From positions 98,847 through 162,846 of the forward strand of contig NZ_LGDE01000337.1 of NCBI RefSeq assembly GCF_001279725.1: a DNA stretch of 64,000 nucleotides. Reading direction: 5' to 3'. Below the pieces are notes generated by a model that worked only from the letters and a program-made list of their open reading frames with translations, searched no databases and had not been told where the DNA came from. Positions 26,652 to 34,398 of this stretch are shown here, one piece after another (position 1 is the stretch's first letter; every line of letters begins with the position of its first letter). A program made the translations under genes and the position numbers. This DNA is from Streptomyces sp. WM4235 (GTDB lineage Bacteria; Actinomycetota; Actinomycetes; Streptomycetales; Streptomycetaceae).

Positions 26652-28064
26652 CTATGCCTCGGGGCGGTCCTCGCCGTACAGCCACACGTCCCAGACCTCC
26701 GTGAGGTCGTGCCCCGTCTTCTTCTCCGCGTAGGCGGTGAAGTCGGCCGTGCTCGCGTTGCCGTGCCGGTGCTCCACGGCCCAACCGCGCAGCAGCGCGG
26801 CGAACTTCTCGTCCCCGACCTCCTGGCGGATCCGGTGCAGCACCATCGCGCCGCGCGCGTACACGGGCGCCTCGGAGATGTCCTCCGGGCCCGGCGGGTC
26901 GGCCGGCGGGAAGGCGCCCCAGTCGGAGCCGGCGTCCGGATCGACCTTCGTGTCGCCGGCGAGGAACGCGTCGAACCGTTTCTCCGCGCTGAGCCCGCCG
27001 TGCTCCTCGGCCCACATCCACTCGGCGTAGGTGGCGAAGCCCTCGTTGAGCCACATGTCCTTCCAGGACTTCGGCGACACCGAGTCGCCGAACCACTGGT
27101 GCGCGAGCTCGTGCACGATCAGCACCTCGTCGGGAGCGCCCGAGTAGACGGGTTTGGTCTGCGTCTCCAGCGCGTAGGTGAGGGTCCCGTCCGGCACCAC
27201 GATCGTCCCCACCGTGCCGAAGGGGTACGGCCCGAACTTGCCGCTGCCCCACTCCACGACCTCGGGGATCCGGGCCAGCGCGGCCGCACTGGACGGCGCC
27301 TCGTCCGGGGACACGGCGTTGTAGACGCCGATGCCGGAGGGTGTCCGGCCGGTGGACACCTTGAACTTCCCGATGGCGGCGGTCGCCAGGTAGCTCGCCA
27401 TCGGCTCCGCGTTGTGCCAGGCGAACTCGGTCTGGCCGTCGCCGACCGCGGTGCGGGAGCGCAGCTCGCCGTTGGACACGGCCTCGTAGTCGTTCGGGAC
27501 GGTCAGCCTGATGTCGTAGGTCGCCTTGTCGCTCGGGTGGTGGTTGCCGGGGAACCAGCCCATCGAACCGACCGGTTCCCCCACCGCGACGGACCCGTCC
27601 GCGGTGGTGATCCAGCCCTCCTCGGAGCCGTCCGGGTCGGTGACGGGCTTCGGCGTACCCGTGTAGTCGATCTCGGTACGGAAGACCTCGCCCTTCTCCA
27701 GGTCCTCGGGCGGGCGCACCGTCAGCTCGGTCCCCGACCGGTTGAACCGGGCCGCCGCGCCCTGAACGGTGACGTCCTCGACGCGCAGGCCCGCGAAATC
27801 GAGGTTGAAGGAGCTGAGCCCCTGCTTCGCGCGGGCCGTGATCACGGCCGTGCCGTGGAGCTGCTTGTCGGCCGGGTCGTAGGCCAGGTCGAGGTCGTAG
27901 TGGTCCACCTGGTAGCCGCCGTTGCCGGCCTTGGGGAAGTACGGATCGCGGACCCCGGACGCACCCGGCCGCCCCTGCACGGTGTCGCCCGTACAGCCCG
28001 CGGTGAGGGCGATCAGGGCGGCGAGGGCGGGGGCGGCGAGGCGGGAGAGCGCGCGTTGATCCAC
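26652..28064 (-). CDS. M1-family zinc metallopeptidase lipoprotein
   Basis: 470 residues from GTG. A signal peptide ends in lipobox LTAGC (Cys24), so it is anchored outside the membrane. Gluzincin motif HELAH (318-322) with downstream Glu341 (LNEGFATYAEW) gives the zinc site. The usual GAMEN exopeptidase motif is replaced by YALETQ, where Glu300 could take the amino-terminus-binding role. The beta-sandwich N-terminal domain (DLDLAYDPADKQLHGTAVI) is complete, but the protein is shorter than PepN, lacking a C-terminal superhelix. Confidence 0.92.
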   Translation of the reverse strand: MDQRALSRLAAPALAALIALTAGCTGDTVQGRPGASGVRDPYFPKAGNGGYQVDHYDLDLAYDPADKQLHGTAVITARAKQGLSSFNLDFAGLRVEDVTVQGAAARFNRSGTELTVRPPEDLEKGEVFRTEIDYTGTPKPVTDPDGSEEGWITTADGSVAVGEPVGSMGWFPGNHHPSDKATYDIRLTVPNDYEAVSNGELRSRTAVGDGQTEFAWHNAEPMASYLATAAIGKFKVSTGRTPSGIGVYNAVSPDEAPSSAAALARIPEVVEWGSGKFGPYPFGTVGTIVVPDGTLTYALETQTKPVYSGAPDEVLIVHELAHQWFGDSVSPKSWKDMWLNEGFATYAEWMWAEEHGGLSAEKRFDAFLAGDTKVDPDAGSDWGAFPPADPPGPEDISEAPVYARGAMVLHRIRQEVGDEKFAALLRGWAVEHRHGNASTADFTAYAEKKTGHDLTEVWDVWLYGEDRPEA

Positions 28065-28152
28065 GCGTTCGATCCTAAGCGGGCACCCGGCGGGACACGG
28101 CGTCGACGACAGGGCCGGGCGGGGCATACGGCGTCGACAGGGCCGGGCGGGG

Positions 28153-28713
28153 TCAGTTGGCGAGGGAGTCCGCGCCGGCCTTCGCGAACTTCTCGTCCAG
28201 GTCGCCGCTCGGGGCGCCGGCCACGCCGATGCCGGCGACCGGGGCGCCCTTGGCCTGGACCGGGGTGCCGCCACCGAGGAAGAGGGTGCCGGGGATGTCC
28301 TTCAGGTTCGGGGTCTGGGCGAGCCGGCCGGCCAGCACCGAGGTCGGGGCGTTCCAGGACACGGCCGTGTAGGCCTTGCGCTGCGCCGACTCGTAGGACT
28401 GCGGGCCGGCGCCGTCGCCGCGCAGGGTGACCAGGGTGTTGCCGTTGCGGTCCACGACCGCGACCGTCACCTTCTGGCCCTCCTTCTCGGCGGCCTTGAG
28501 CGCGGCCTGGGCGGCGCGGGAGGCGGCGTCGACGGTGAGGTGGGTCGAGGTGGTGAAGTTCCTGTCGTCGTCCTTCTTCGAGGAAGCGGCCTGGACGGCG
28601 GCGGCCGGGGCGGACTCGCTCTGCGCGGCGCTCGCGCCGGCGGCGCCGAAGGTCCCGGCGCCGAGCGCGACGGCGAGAGCGGTACCGGTGAGAACGCGGG
28701 TGCGGGTGTTCAT
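28153..28713 (-). CDS. hbpS: Secreted heme-binding protein HbpS (GlcG/HbpS family)
   Basis: 186 residues. An Ala-rich signal peptide (MNTRTRVLTGTALAVALGAGTFGAAGASA) is followed by the GlcG/HbpS fold: LTVDAASRAAQAALKAAEKEGQKVTVAVVDRNGNTLVTLRGDG, GPQSYESAQRKAYTAVSW, GGGTPVQAKGAPVAGIGVAGA. In S. reticuli HbpS binds heme/iron outside the cell and modulates the SenS-SenR system under redox stress. The same genes lie divergently next door here, which strongly supports the assignment. Confidence 0.9.
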   Translation of the reverse strand: MNTRTRVLTGTALAVALGAGTFGAAGASAAQSESAPAAAVQAASSKKDDDRNFTTSTHLTVDAASRAAQAALKAAEKEGQKVTVAVVDRNGNTLVTLRGDGAGPQSYESAQRKAYTAVSWNAPTSVLAGRLAQTPNLKDIPGTLFLGGGTPVQAKGAPVAGIGVAGAPSGDLDEKFAKAGADSLAN

Positions 28714-28829
28714 GTCTGCTCCTGGATGCGTCGGACTCGTTTCCTGCTGCTCCAAGCCTCGGCCCGGGAACCCCGTCCGCCCGTCGCCGTACCGGCTCGC
28801 GACGGCCGGCGCACCGGATGACCCGGGGG

Positions 28830-28845
28830 TCGACCGATCGGTCGA
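28830..28845. promoter_or_regulatory. 16-bp perfect palindrome between hbpS and senS
   Basis: TCGACCGATCGGTCGA, in the divergent 266-bp intergenic region; a candidate operator for SenR or another regulator. Confidence 0.5.
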
Positions 28846-28979
28846 TGCGCGCCGGGTGCGCGGGCGGATTGGCTGGTCAGAGCGCGCCCGCGATCGGCGC
28901 GCGCACCGGCGGCTCCGTTCGAAGGCCTCGCCGACGCGTCAGGATGGACGTACGCACCACCCCACCCCAGGAGCACCCC

Positions 28980-30251
28980 GTGAGCCACGCACCGCCGCGG
29001 AAACCCGACACCCGCGCCCTGGCCACCGTCATGCACACGGCGTTCTTCCTGCTCCTCGGCGCATCCGTGGCCCGCTTCCTGCTCCGGCACCCCGGCGAGC
29101 CCCGCACCCCGTGGATCATCGCGCTCAGCATCGTCCTCGCCCTGCTGTACGTCCTGGGCCCCGCCCTCGGCGCCGCACCCACCCTGCGCAGGCTCCTGTG
29201 GCTCGGCCTGGTGGTGGCCACCTGGGTGGTCCTCGTCGTCCTCGCGCCGAGCTTCGCGTGGTGCGCCGTACCGCTCTTCTACACGGGACTGCGCACCCTG
29301 CCGCCCCGCGCGGCCGTCGTGCTCGTGGCCCTGCTCACCGTGTTCGTGGTGGCCGCCCAGCTGAAGCTGTCCCAGGACTTCGACCCGAACCTGCTGCTCG
29401 CCCCGCCCGCGGTCGCCGCGCTCGCCACGGCCGTCTTCGTCCACACCGAACGCCAGGCCGAGGCCCAGCGCGTCCTGATCGACGACCTGATCCGCACCCG
29501 CCGGGAACTCGCCGCCACCGAGCGCCGCGAGGGCACCCTCGCGGAACGCCAGCGACTGTCGATGGAGATCCACGACACCCTGGCCCAGCACCTGTCGAGC
29601 CAGCAGATGCTACTCCAGGCCGCCGACCGCACCTGGGACAGCGACCCCGGCACCGCCCGCGCGCACGTCCGTACCGCCACCGACATCGCCGCGCGCGGCC
29701 TCGCCGAGGCCCGCCGGCTGGTCCACGACCTGGCCCCGCCGGAACTCGCGGGCGGCGCCGGCCTCGCCGACGCCCTGCGCGCCCTCGACGCGGGCCCCGA
29801 CATCGAGGTCCGCTTCCACCTGGAGGGCACCCCGACCCCCCTCCCGGACCGGGCCGAATCCGCCCTCCTGCGGATCGCCCAAGGCGCGCTGGCCAACGTC
29901 CGCGAACACTCCGGCGCCCGAACCGCCGCCCTCACCCTGAGCTTCCTGGGTGACCAGGTGGTCCTGGACATCGCGGACGACGGCCACGGCTTCAGGCAAT
30001 CCCCGCAGGCCGCCGCCCAGGGCGGATCCGCCCCGGGCGGGGCCCTACCTGGCGTGGCCGGTCCCGGTCTCCCCGGAGGGACCGTCCCCGGAGGGCCCGT
30101 CCCCGGCGGGCCCGTACCCGGCCACCGCGGCCACGGACTCCCGGCCATACGCGCCCGCGTCAGCCAGCTCGGCGGCGACCTCACCGTCGAATCCACCCCG
30201 GGCGAGGGCACGGTCCTCTCCGCCTCGATCCCCCTGGAGCCCACCGGATGA
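28980..30251 (+). CDS. senS: Sensor histidine kinase SenS
   Basis: 423 residues from GTG 28980, with AGGAG 6 bp upstream. About five transmembrane helices (17-145) are followed by a HisKA_3 dimerisation domain with the phospho-His198 (RLSMEIHDTLAQ) and a HATPase domain (N-box QGALANVREHSGA, ADDGHGF, G2 box GHGLPAIRARV). A Gly/Pro repeat insertion (~341-382, PGGPVPGGPVPG) lies in the ATP-lid region. By context it senses HbpS. The stop overlaps the senR start (ATGA). Confidence 0.92.
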   Translation: MSHAPPRKPDTRALATVMHTAFFLLLGASVARFLLRHPGEPRTPWIIALSIVLALLYVLGPALGAAPTLRRLLWLGLVVATWVVLVVLAPSFAWCAVPLFYTGLRTLPPRAAVVLVALLTVFVVAAQLKLSQDFDPNLLLAPPAVAALATAVFVHTERQAEAQRVLIDDLIRTRRELAATERREGTLAERQRLSMEIHDTLAQHLSSQQMLLQAADRTWDSDPGTARAHVRTATDIAARGLAEARRLVHDLAPPELAGGAGLADALRALDAGPDIEVRFHLEGTPTPLPDRAESALLRIAQGALANVREHSGARTAALTLSFLGDQVVLDIADDGHGFRQSPQAAAQGGSAPGGALPGVAGPGLPGGTVPGGPVPGGPVPGHRGHGLPAIRARVSQLGGDLTVESTPGEGTVLSASIPLEPTG

Positions 30252-30868
30252 CCACGATCCTGCTCTGCGACGACCACGTGGTGGTCCGCGCCGGCCTGCT
30301 CGCCCTGCTGGGCAGCGAACCCGACATCGAGGTGCTCGGCGAAGCCGGCAGCGGCGAGGAAGCCGTCGCACTGGCCGCCAAACTCCGCCCCGACGTGGTC
30401 CTGATGGACCTCCAACTCGGCGAGGGCATCGACGGCGTCGAAGCCACCCGCCGCATCACGGCGCTCACCGACCCGCCGCACGTGCTGGTACTCACCACCT
30501 ACGACACCGACGCCGACATCACCCGGGCCATCGGGGCGGGCGCCACCGGCTACCTCCTCAAGGCGGAACGCCCCGAGGAACTCTTCGCCGCGATCCACTC
30601 CGCGGCGGCCGGCCGCACCACGCTCTCCGCGCCGGTGGCCAGCCGGGTGATGGCCCACATGCGGGGCACCCGGCCCACCCTGACGGACCGTGAACTGGAC
30701 ATCCTGGGCCAACTGGCCCGCGGCCTCGGCAACCGGGACATCGCCCGGGCCCTGTTCATCAGCGAAGCCACGGTCAAGACCCACCTGGGCCGCATCTACG
30801 ACAAGCTCGGCGTGGACACGCGCGCGGGGGCGGTGTCGGTGGCGAAGGAACAGCGCCTGCTGCCGTGA
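30248..30868 (+). CDS. senR: Response regulator SenR (NarL/LuxR type)
   Basis: 206 residues. The receiver domain has acidic Asp8/Asp9, phospho-acceptor Asp54 (VLMDLQLGEG) and KAERPEEL. The LuxR-type HTH lies at ~140-200 (LTDRELDILGQLARGLGNRDIARALFISEATVKTHLGRIYDKLGV). It is translationally coupled to senS. In S. reticuli SenR activates furS-cpeB and its own region; those genes are not in this window. Confidence 0.93.
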   Translation: MTTILLCDDHVVVRAGLLALLGSEPDIEVLGEAGSGEEAVALAAKLRPDVVLMDLQLGEGIDGVEATRRITALTDPPHVLVLTTYDTDADITRAIGAGATGYLLKAERPEELFAAIHSAAAGRTTLSAPVASRVMAHMRGTRPTLTDRELDILGQLARGLGNRDIARALFISEATVKTHLGRIYDKLGVDTRAGAVSVAKEQRLLP

Positions 30869-30906
30869 GGACCGCTCGCGGTCGATTACCACCGGCCCCG
30901 GCCGCG

Positions 30907-31023
30907 GTGCCCGGCTGCGCCGGGTGGTTGGTGGTCCGGCCGGTTGCCGCCGGCCCCGGCTGCGGGGCCCGGCTGCGCCGGGTGGTGGTTGCGGCCGGTT
31001 GCCGCCGGCCCCGGCTGCGCCGG
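30907..31023. repeat. Two 58-bp direct repeats
   Basis: CCCGGCTGCGCCGGGTGG ... GCCGGTTGCCGCCGGCCCC occurs twice, offset by 58 bp, directly after senR. Each copy contains hairpin-forming halves, so they may also terminate senS-senR. Confidence 0.7.
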
Positions 31024-31024
31024 G

Positions 31025-31310
31025 CGCCTCAAGCGCCGGCGAGGCTGGGGGGTGGGGGTCAGGCCACCCTCCCGGTACGGGGGCCGCCCAATCCAGCCCC
31101 GCCGGCGCTTGAGGCGCAGGGGTACGGGCCCACCCTCCCGGTCCGGGCCGCCCAATCCAGCCCCGCCGGCGTTTGAGGCGCGGGGGTGCGGGCCCGCCCT
31201 CCCGGTGCGGTCCGGTCCATCCAGCCTCGCCGGCGTTTGAGGCGCGGGGTGTGGGCCCACCCTCCCGGTGCGGGCCGGCCAATCCAGCCTCGCCGGCGTT
31301 TGAGGCGCGG
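31025..31310. repeat. Streptomyces intergenic repeat family, four direct and one inverted copy
   Basis: The core AATCCAGCCYCGCCGGCG then YTTGAGGCGC begins at 31090, 31154, 31219 and 31281 (periods 64, 65 and 62 bp), with a GGGCCCACCCTCCCGGT linker. An inverted copy lies at 31025-31047. This core recurs between genes in many Streptomyces chromosomes. No coding potential is convincing here. Confidence 0.85.
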
Positions 31311-31392
31311 GGTGGAGCCCCGTGAAGCCCGGCGGAACCGGGTCCGCTTCGTGCAATGGCGTCGCCGCCGTTCGCGGCGCGCGGCGGGTCCG

Positions 31393-32067
31393 TCAGGGCC
31401 AGAGGAGGGTTCGGGTCCAGGGGCCGGCGGGGGTGCGGCGGTAGTGGAGGCGGGTGTGGCGGCGGGCCGCGTCGCCCTGGAAGAACTCGGCTTCCGTCGC
31501 GTCGAGCACGTACCGCGTCCACGTCGGTGCCACCGCGTCCGGCTCGGCTCCCGCGCGCTCCCACGCCGCCGCCGAGGCCTCGGCCAGGTCCGTGAGGGAG
31601 GGCAGGACCTCGCTCTGGTGTCCCGTCAGGGCGGCGGCGAGCGCGCCGCGGGACCTGACCGCGAGGTCCGCTCGGCTTTCCTCGGGTCCGCACGCCGTGA
31701 CCCGGCCGCGGAGGCGGATCTGCCGGCCGACCGCGGGCCAGTAGAAGCCGAGGGCGGCTTCGGGTCGGGCCGCGAGTTGTCGCCCCTTCTCGCTGGTGGC
31801 GTGCGAGGCGAAGTGCCAGCCGCGCTCGTCGGCGTCGTGCAGCATCAGCGTGCGTACGTCGGGGCGCCCTTCGGCGTCGACCGTGGCCAGGGTCATCGTG
31901 TGCGGTTCGAGCTGTCCGGCCTTGGCGGCGTCGACGAGCCACTCCCGGAAGAGGGGGAGCGGGTCGGTCGGTGCCGTGTCCGGGTCGAAGCCGGGCAGCC
32001 GGGTGTCCCACACGCGCAGGGAGTGGAGGGTGGCGTGGAAGTCGGCGTCGCTCGTCTCACTGGTCAT
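31393..32067 (-). CDS. Pyridoxamine 5'-phosphate oxidase family protein
   Basis: 224 residues. PdxH-like FMN split barrel: DPLPLFREWLVDAAKAGQLEPHTMTLATVDAEGRPDVRTLMLHDADERGWHFASHATSEKGRQLA, FYWPAVGRQIRLRGRV, and a C-terminal W-x-R-x-L (PWTRTLLWP) tail in place of the usual RLAP. It may oxidise PNP/PMP to PLP, but sequence drift at the C-terminus makes another flavin or F420 substrate possible. The start MTSETSDAD matches codon use better than the upstream ATG. Confidence 0.82.
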   Translation of the reverse strand: MTSETSDADFHATLHSLRVWDTRLPGFDPDTAPTDPLPLFREWLVDAAKAGQLEPHTMTLATVDAEGRPDVRTLMLHDADERGWHFASHATSEKGRQLAARPEAALGFYWPAVGRQIRLRGRVTACGPEESRADLAVRSRGALAAALTGHQSEVLPSLTDLAEASAAAWERAGAEPDAVAPTWTRYVLDATEAEFFQGDAARRHTRLHYRRTPAGPWTRTLLWP

Positions 32068-32172
32068 GACGCCATCGAACACCATCGCACCAATGAGGGG
32101 ATTGTCCTCACGCGGGCGAACTGCCGTTCATATGATGCGTCTGTTTCGGACGGATACCGGTGGGGGTTGGGC

Positions 32173-32706
32173 ATGCGCGGAATCAAGGGCAGGGGCGTCA
32201 GACGGGCGCTGGTGGCGGTGCTGGTGGCCGGGGTGGCCGTGGCGTGCGGGCCGGCCGAGACGGGTGGGCCGGCCGGTTCGCCGTCGGTGATCCGGTCGAC
32301 GGCTCCGGTGGCGCCGACCTCCGCGCCGCCGAAGGCCGCGCCGACCGCGGCTTCGTCGCTGTCGGCGGCGGTGACCCCGACGCCCACCCGGGTGGTGCTG
32401 CCCAAGGCGACCCCGGCCGCCGGGACGCCCGACGCGAAGGCGCCGACCGGGTCCGCGGTCGAGGTGCCGACGAAGGCCCCGGCCAAGGCGCCGACGAGGG
32501 TTCCGAGCAAGGCCCCGACGAAGGCCCCGACGAAGGCGCCGCCGGAGCCCGCGGCGGCGGACTGCGAGATCGTCTCCAACGCGGGGAACTGCTACAACGC
32601 CGGTCAGTTCTGCCGCAAGGTCGACGTGGGGCGGTCCACCCACGCGGGCAACGGCCGGCTCATCCACTGCCGGCAGGACGGCAAGCAGCCGCGCTGGCAG
32701 TACTGA
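32173..32706 (+). CDS. Secreted Pro/Ala/Lys-rich protein with small Cys-rich C-terminal domain
   Basis: 177 residues. Signal peptide GVRRALVAVLVAGVAVACGP may be lipidated, though the lipobox is weak. Residues ~35-130 are a low-complexity Pro/Thr/Ala/Lys linker with KAPTKAPT repeats, suited to spanning the wall. The last 45 residues (DCEIVSNAGNCYNAGQFCRK ... IHCRQDGKQPRWQY) contain four Cys and likely form a small disulfide domain. Function unknown. Confidence 0.75.
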   Translation: MRGIKGRGVRRALVAVLVAGVAVACGPAETGGPAGSPSVIRSTAPVAPTSAPPKAAPTAASSLSAAVTPTPTRVVLPKATPAAGTPDAKAPTGSAVEVPTKAPAKAPTRVPSKAPTKAPTKAPPEPAAADCEIVSNAGNCYNAGQFCRKVDVGRSTHAGNGRLIHCRQDGKQPRWQY

Positions 32707-32710
32707 GGTC

Positions 32711-33916
32711 TCAACCCCGGCCCAGGATGACCGTCCCCGAGGAGCAGAACCAGCCGCCCGTGCCCGAGGCGAGGGCCACCTCGGGGAGCCGGCCGCCCGC
32801 CTTGGTGACCTGGCCGGCGCCGGCCTCGCCGCGGAGTTGGCGTACGGCCTCGACCAGCAGGAAGAGGCCGCGCATGCCGGGGTGGCAGGCCGACAGTCCG
32901 CCGCCGTCGGTGTTGACGGGGAGTTCCCCGTCGCGCAGCAGTCGGCCCTTCTCGACGAACGCTCCGCCCTCGCCCTTCGCGCAGAAGCCGAGGTCCTCCA
33001 GGGTCACGAGGGTCATGTACGTGAAAGCGTCGTAGATCTCGGCGAGATCGACGTCCGCCGGGGTCAGTCCGGCGCGCTCGAAGGCCCGGCGGCCGGAGAC
33101 GGCGGCCGGGGAGACGGTGAAGTCCTCCCATTCCGACATGGTGGTGTGGGAGACCGAGGCACCGGCGCCCAGGATCCAGACCGGGGCCTTGGCGGTGTCC
33201 GGTACGAGGTCCTCGGCGACCAGCAGCACCGCGCAGCCGCCGTCGGAGCGGATGCAGCAGTGCAGTTTGGTGAACGGGTCCGCGATCATGTCGGAGGAGA
33301 GGACCTCGTCCACGGTGAGCGGGGTGCGGAACATCGCGTCCGGGTTGGTGGCGGCGTTCGACCGGGCCTGTACGGCCACCGACGCGAGCTGTTCCAGGGT
33401 CGTGCCGTACTCGTGCATGTGGCGGCGGGCGGCCATCGCGTACTTGGCGACGAGCGTGTGTCCGTACGGGACCTCGAACTGGAGGGGCCCGCGTGCGCCG
33501 AAGGAGAGGTTCGCGGTGCGCCTGCGGGCCTTGATGTCGGCGCGGGCGGTGGATCCGTAGACCAGCAGGACGGCCCGGGCGTGGCCGGCGGCGATGGCGT
33601 CGGCCGCGTGGGCGGCCATCACCTCCCAGGTCGAGCCGCCGACCGAGGTGGAGTCCACCCAGGTGGGGCGCAGTCCCAGGTACTCGGCGACCTCGATCGG
33701 GGCCAGGGTGCCGAGGCCGGCGGAGGCGAAGCCGTCGATGACGGACCGGTCGAGTCCGGAGTCGGCGAGGGCCCGGCGGGCGGCCTGCGCGTGCAGGGCG
33801 TAGGGGGTGGGGCCGTCCACCCGGCCGCAGTCCGAGAGGGCGACGCCGGCGACCGCGACCCGGCGGCGCGGCGTGGGGGCGGTGGGGGTTCGGGGCGGTC
33901 CAGACAGTCCAGGCAT
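32711..33916 (-). CDS. SCP-x-type thiolase / lipid-transfer protein (acetyl-CoA acetyltransferase-like)
   Basis: 401 residues, thiolase superfamily, non-condensing SCP2/Ltp branch: VAVAGVALSDCGR, SVGGSTWEVMAAHAADAIAAGHA, YGTTLEQLASVAVQARSNA, LAEIYDAFTYMTLVTLEDLGFCAKGEGGAFVE, NTDGGGLSACHPG. The N-terminal loop that holds the nucleophilic Cys in thiolases reads GGSTW here, so it may not be a classical thiolase. Relatives act in CoA-linked steroid or fatty side-chain degradation. A CTGACG-CTG-CGTCAG operator lies just upstream, shared with other CoA genes in this window. Confidence 0.88.
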   Translation of the reverse strand: MPGLSGPPRTPTAPTPRRRVAVAGVALSDCGRVDGPTPYALHAQAARRALADSGLDRSVIDGFASAGLGTLAPIEVAEYLGLRPTWVDSTSVGGSTWEVMAAHAADAIAAGHARAVLLVYGSTARADIKARRRTANLSFGARGPLQFEVPYGHTLVAKYAMAARRHMHEYGTTLEQLASVAVQARSNAATNPDAMFRTPLTVDEVLSSDMIADPFTKLHCCIRSDGGCAVLLVAEDLVPDTAKAPVWILGAGASVSHTTMSEWEDFTVSPAAVSGRRAFERAGLTPADVDLAEIYDAFTYMTLVTLEDLGFCAKGEGGAFVEKGRLLRDGELPVNTDGGGLSACHPGMRGLFLLVEAVRQLRGEAGAGQVTKAGGRLPEVALASGTGGWFCSSGTVILGRG

Positions 33917-33931
33917 GGGGCGACGGTATAT

Positions 33932-33946
33932 CTGACGCTGCGTCAG
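33932..33946. promoter_or_regulatory. TetR-type operator, site 1 of the CTGACG regulon
   Basis: CTGACG-CTG-CGTCAG, a perfect 6-3-6 palindrome 16 bp upstream of the thiolase start. Confidence 0.8.
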
Positions 33947-34052
33947 ACGCTAGTGGGGGTAAGGGGGGTTGGCTCGACTGTTCTCTTTCGTCGCGACCGT
34001 TCGCACCGGAAGTTCGACGCGGGCGCCGTGCCCCGGCTCGTACGGTCGCCCC

Positions 34053-34295
34053 ATGACCTCCTCGCCTTCCGCCGACCACCCGCTCAAGGCGGTGGCGGCC
34101 CTGCTCGGCGGTGTCCTGCTCGTCGGCGGCGTCAGCTCCCTGCTGCACGAGTGGTTCGGCTTCATCCGCTTCCTGGGCTTCCTGCGGTTCCTCGTCCCCG
34201 ACGGTCACGAGATCCTCGGCGGCGTCGTCATGGCCTGCCTGGGCTGCGCACTCCTCGCGGTCGCCGAACTCCTCGGCGGGCGGGGTCGCCGCTGA
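34053..34295 (+). CDS. Small membrane protein
   Basis: 80 residues (MTSSPSADHPLKAVAALL) with two hydrophobic helices, AVAALLGGVLLVGGVSSLL (~13-31) and ILGGVVMACLGCALLAVAELL (~54-74), joined by an aromatic loop (FGFIRFLGFLRFLVP). No family recognised. It lies between the thiolase and the acyl-CoA dehydrogenase operon and might be co-regulated, but no own operator is evident. Confidence 0.65.
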   Translation: MTSSPSADHPLKAVAALLGGVLLVGGVSSLLHEWFGFIRFLGFLRFLVPDGHEILGGVVMACLGCALLAVAELLGGRGRR

Positions 34296-34363
34296 CCGCC
34301 CCGTCGCGGGTCGTCGAACCCCCCTCGCCCGCCCCCTGTGCATCTGGCTCCCGCCGCCCTAAC

Positions 34364-34378
34364 ATGACGGCCCGTCAG
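34364..34378. promoter_or_regulatory. TetR-type operator, site 2 of the CTGACG regulon
   Basis: ATGACG-GCC-CGTCAG; matches CTGACGnnnCGTCAG except the first base, 20 bp upstream of the acyl-CoA dehydrogenase start. Confidence 0.78.
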
Positions 34379-34398
34379 ATACGGGGAGGAGCCCGACG

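Noticed and set aside
28818..28979. 54-residue N-terminal extension of SenS
   Set aside because: The segment is Arg-rich with no conservation signal. GTG 28980 has a good AGGAG site and begins the expected protein.
31090..31310. Possible CRISPR array
   Set aside because: Copies have a ~64-bp period, the linkers are themselves similar to one another, there are no cas genes, and the core is a known type of dispersed intergenic repeat.
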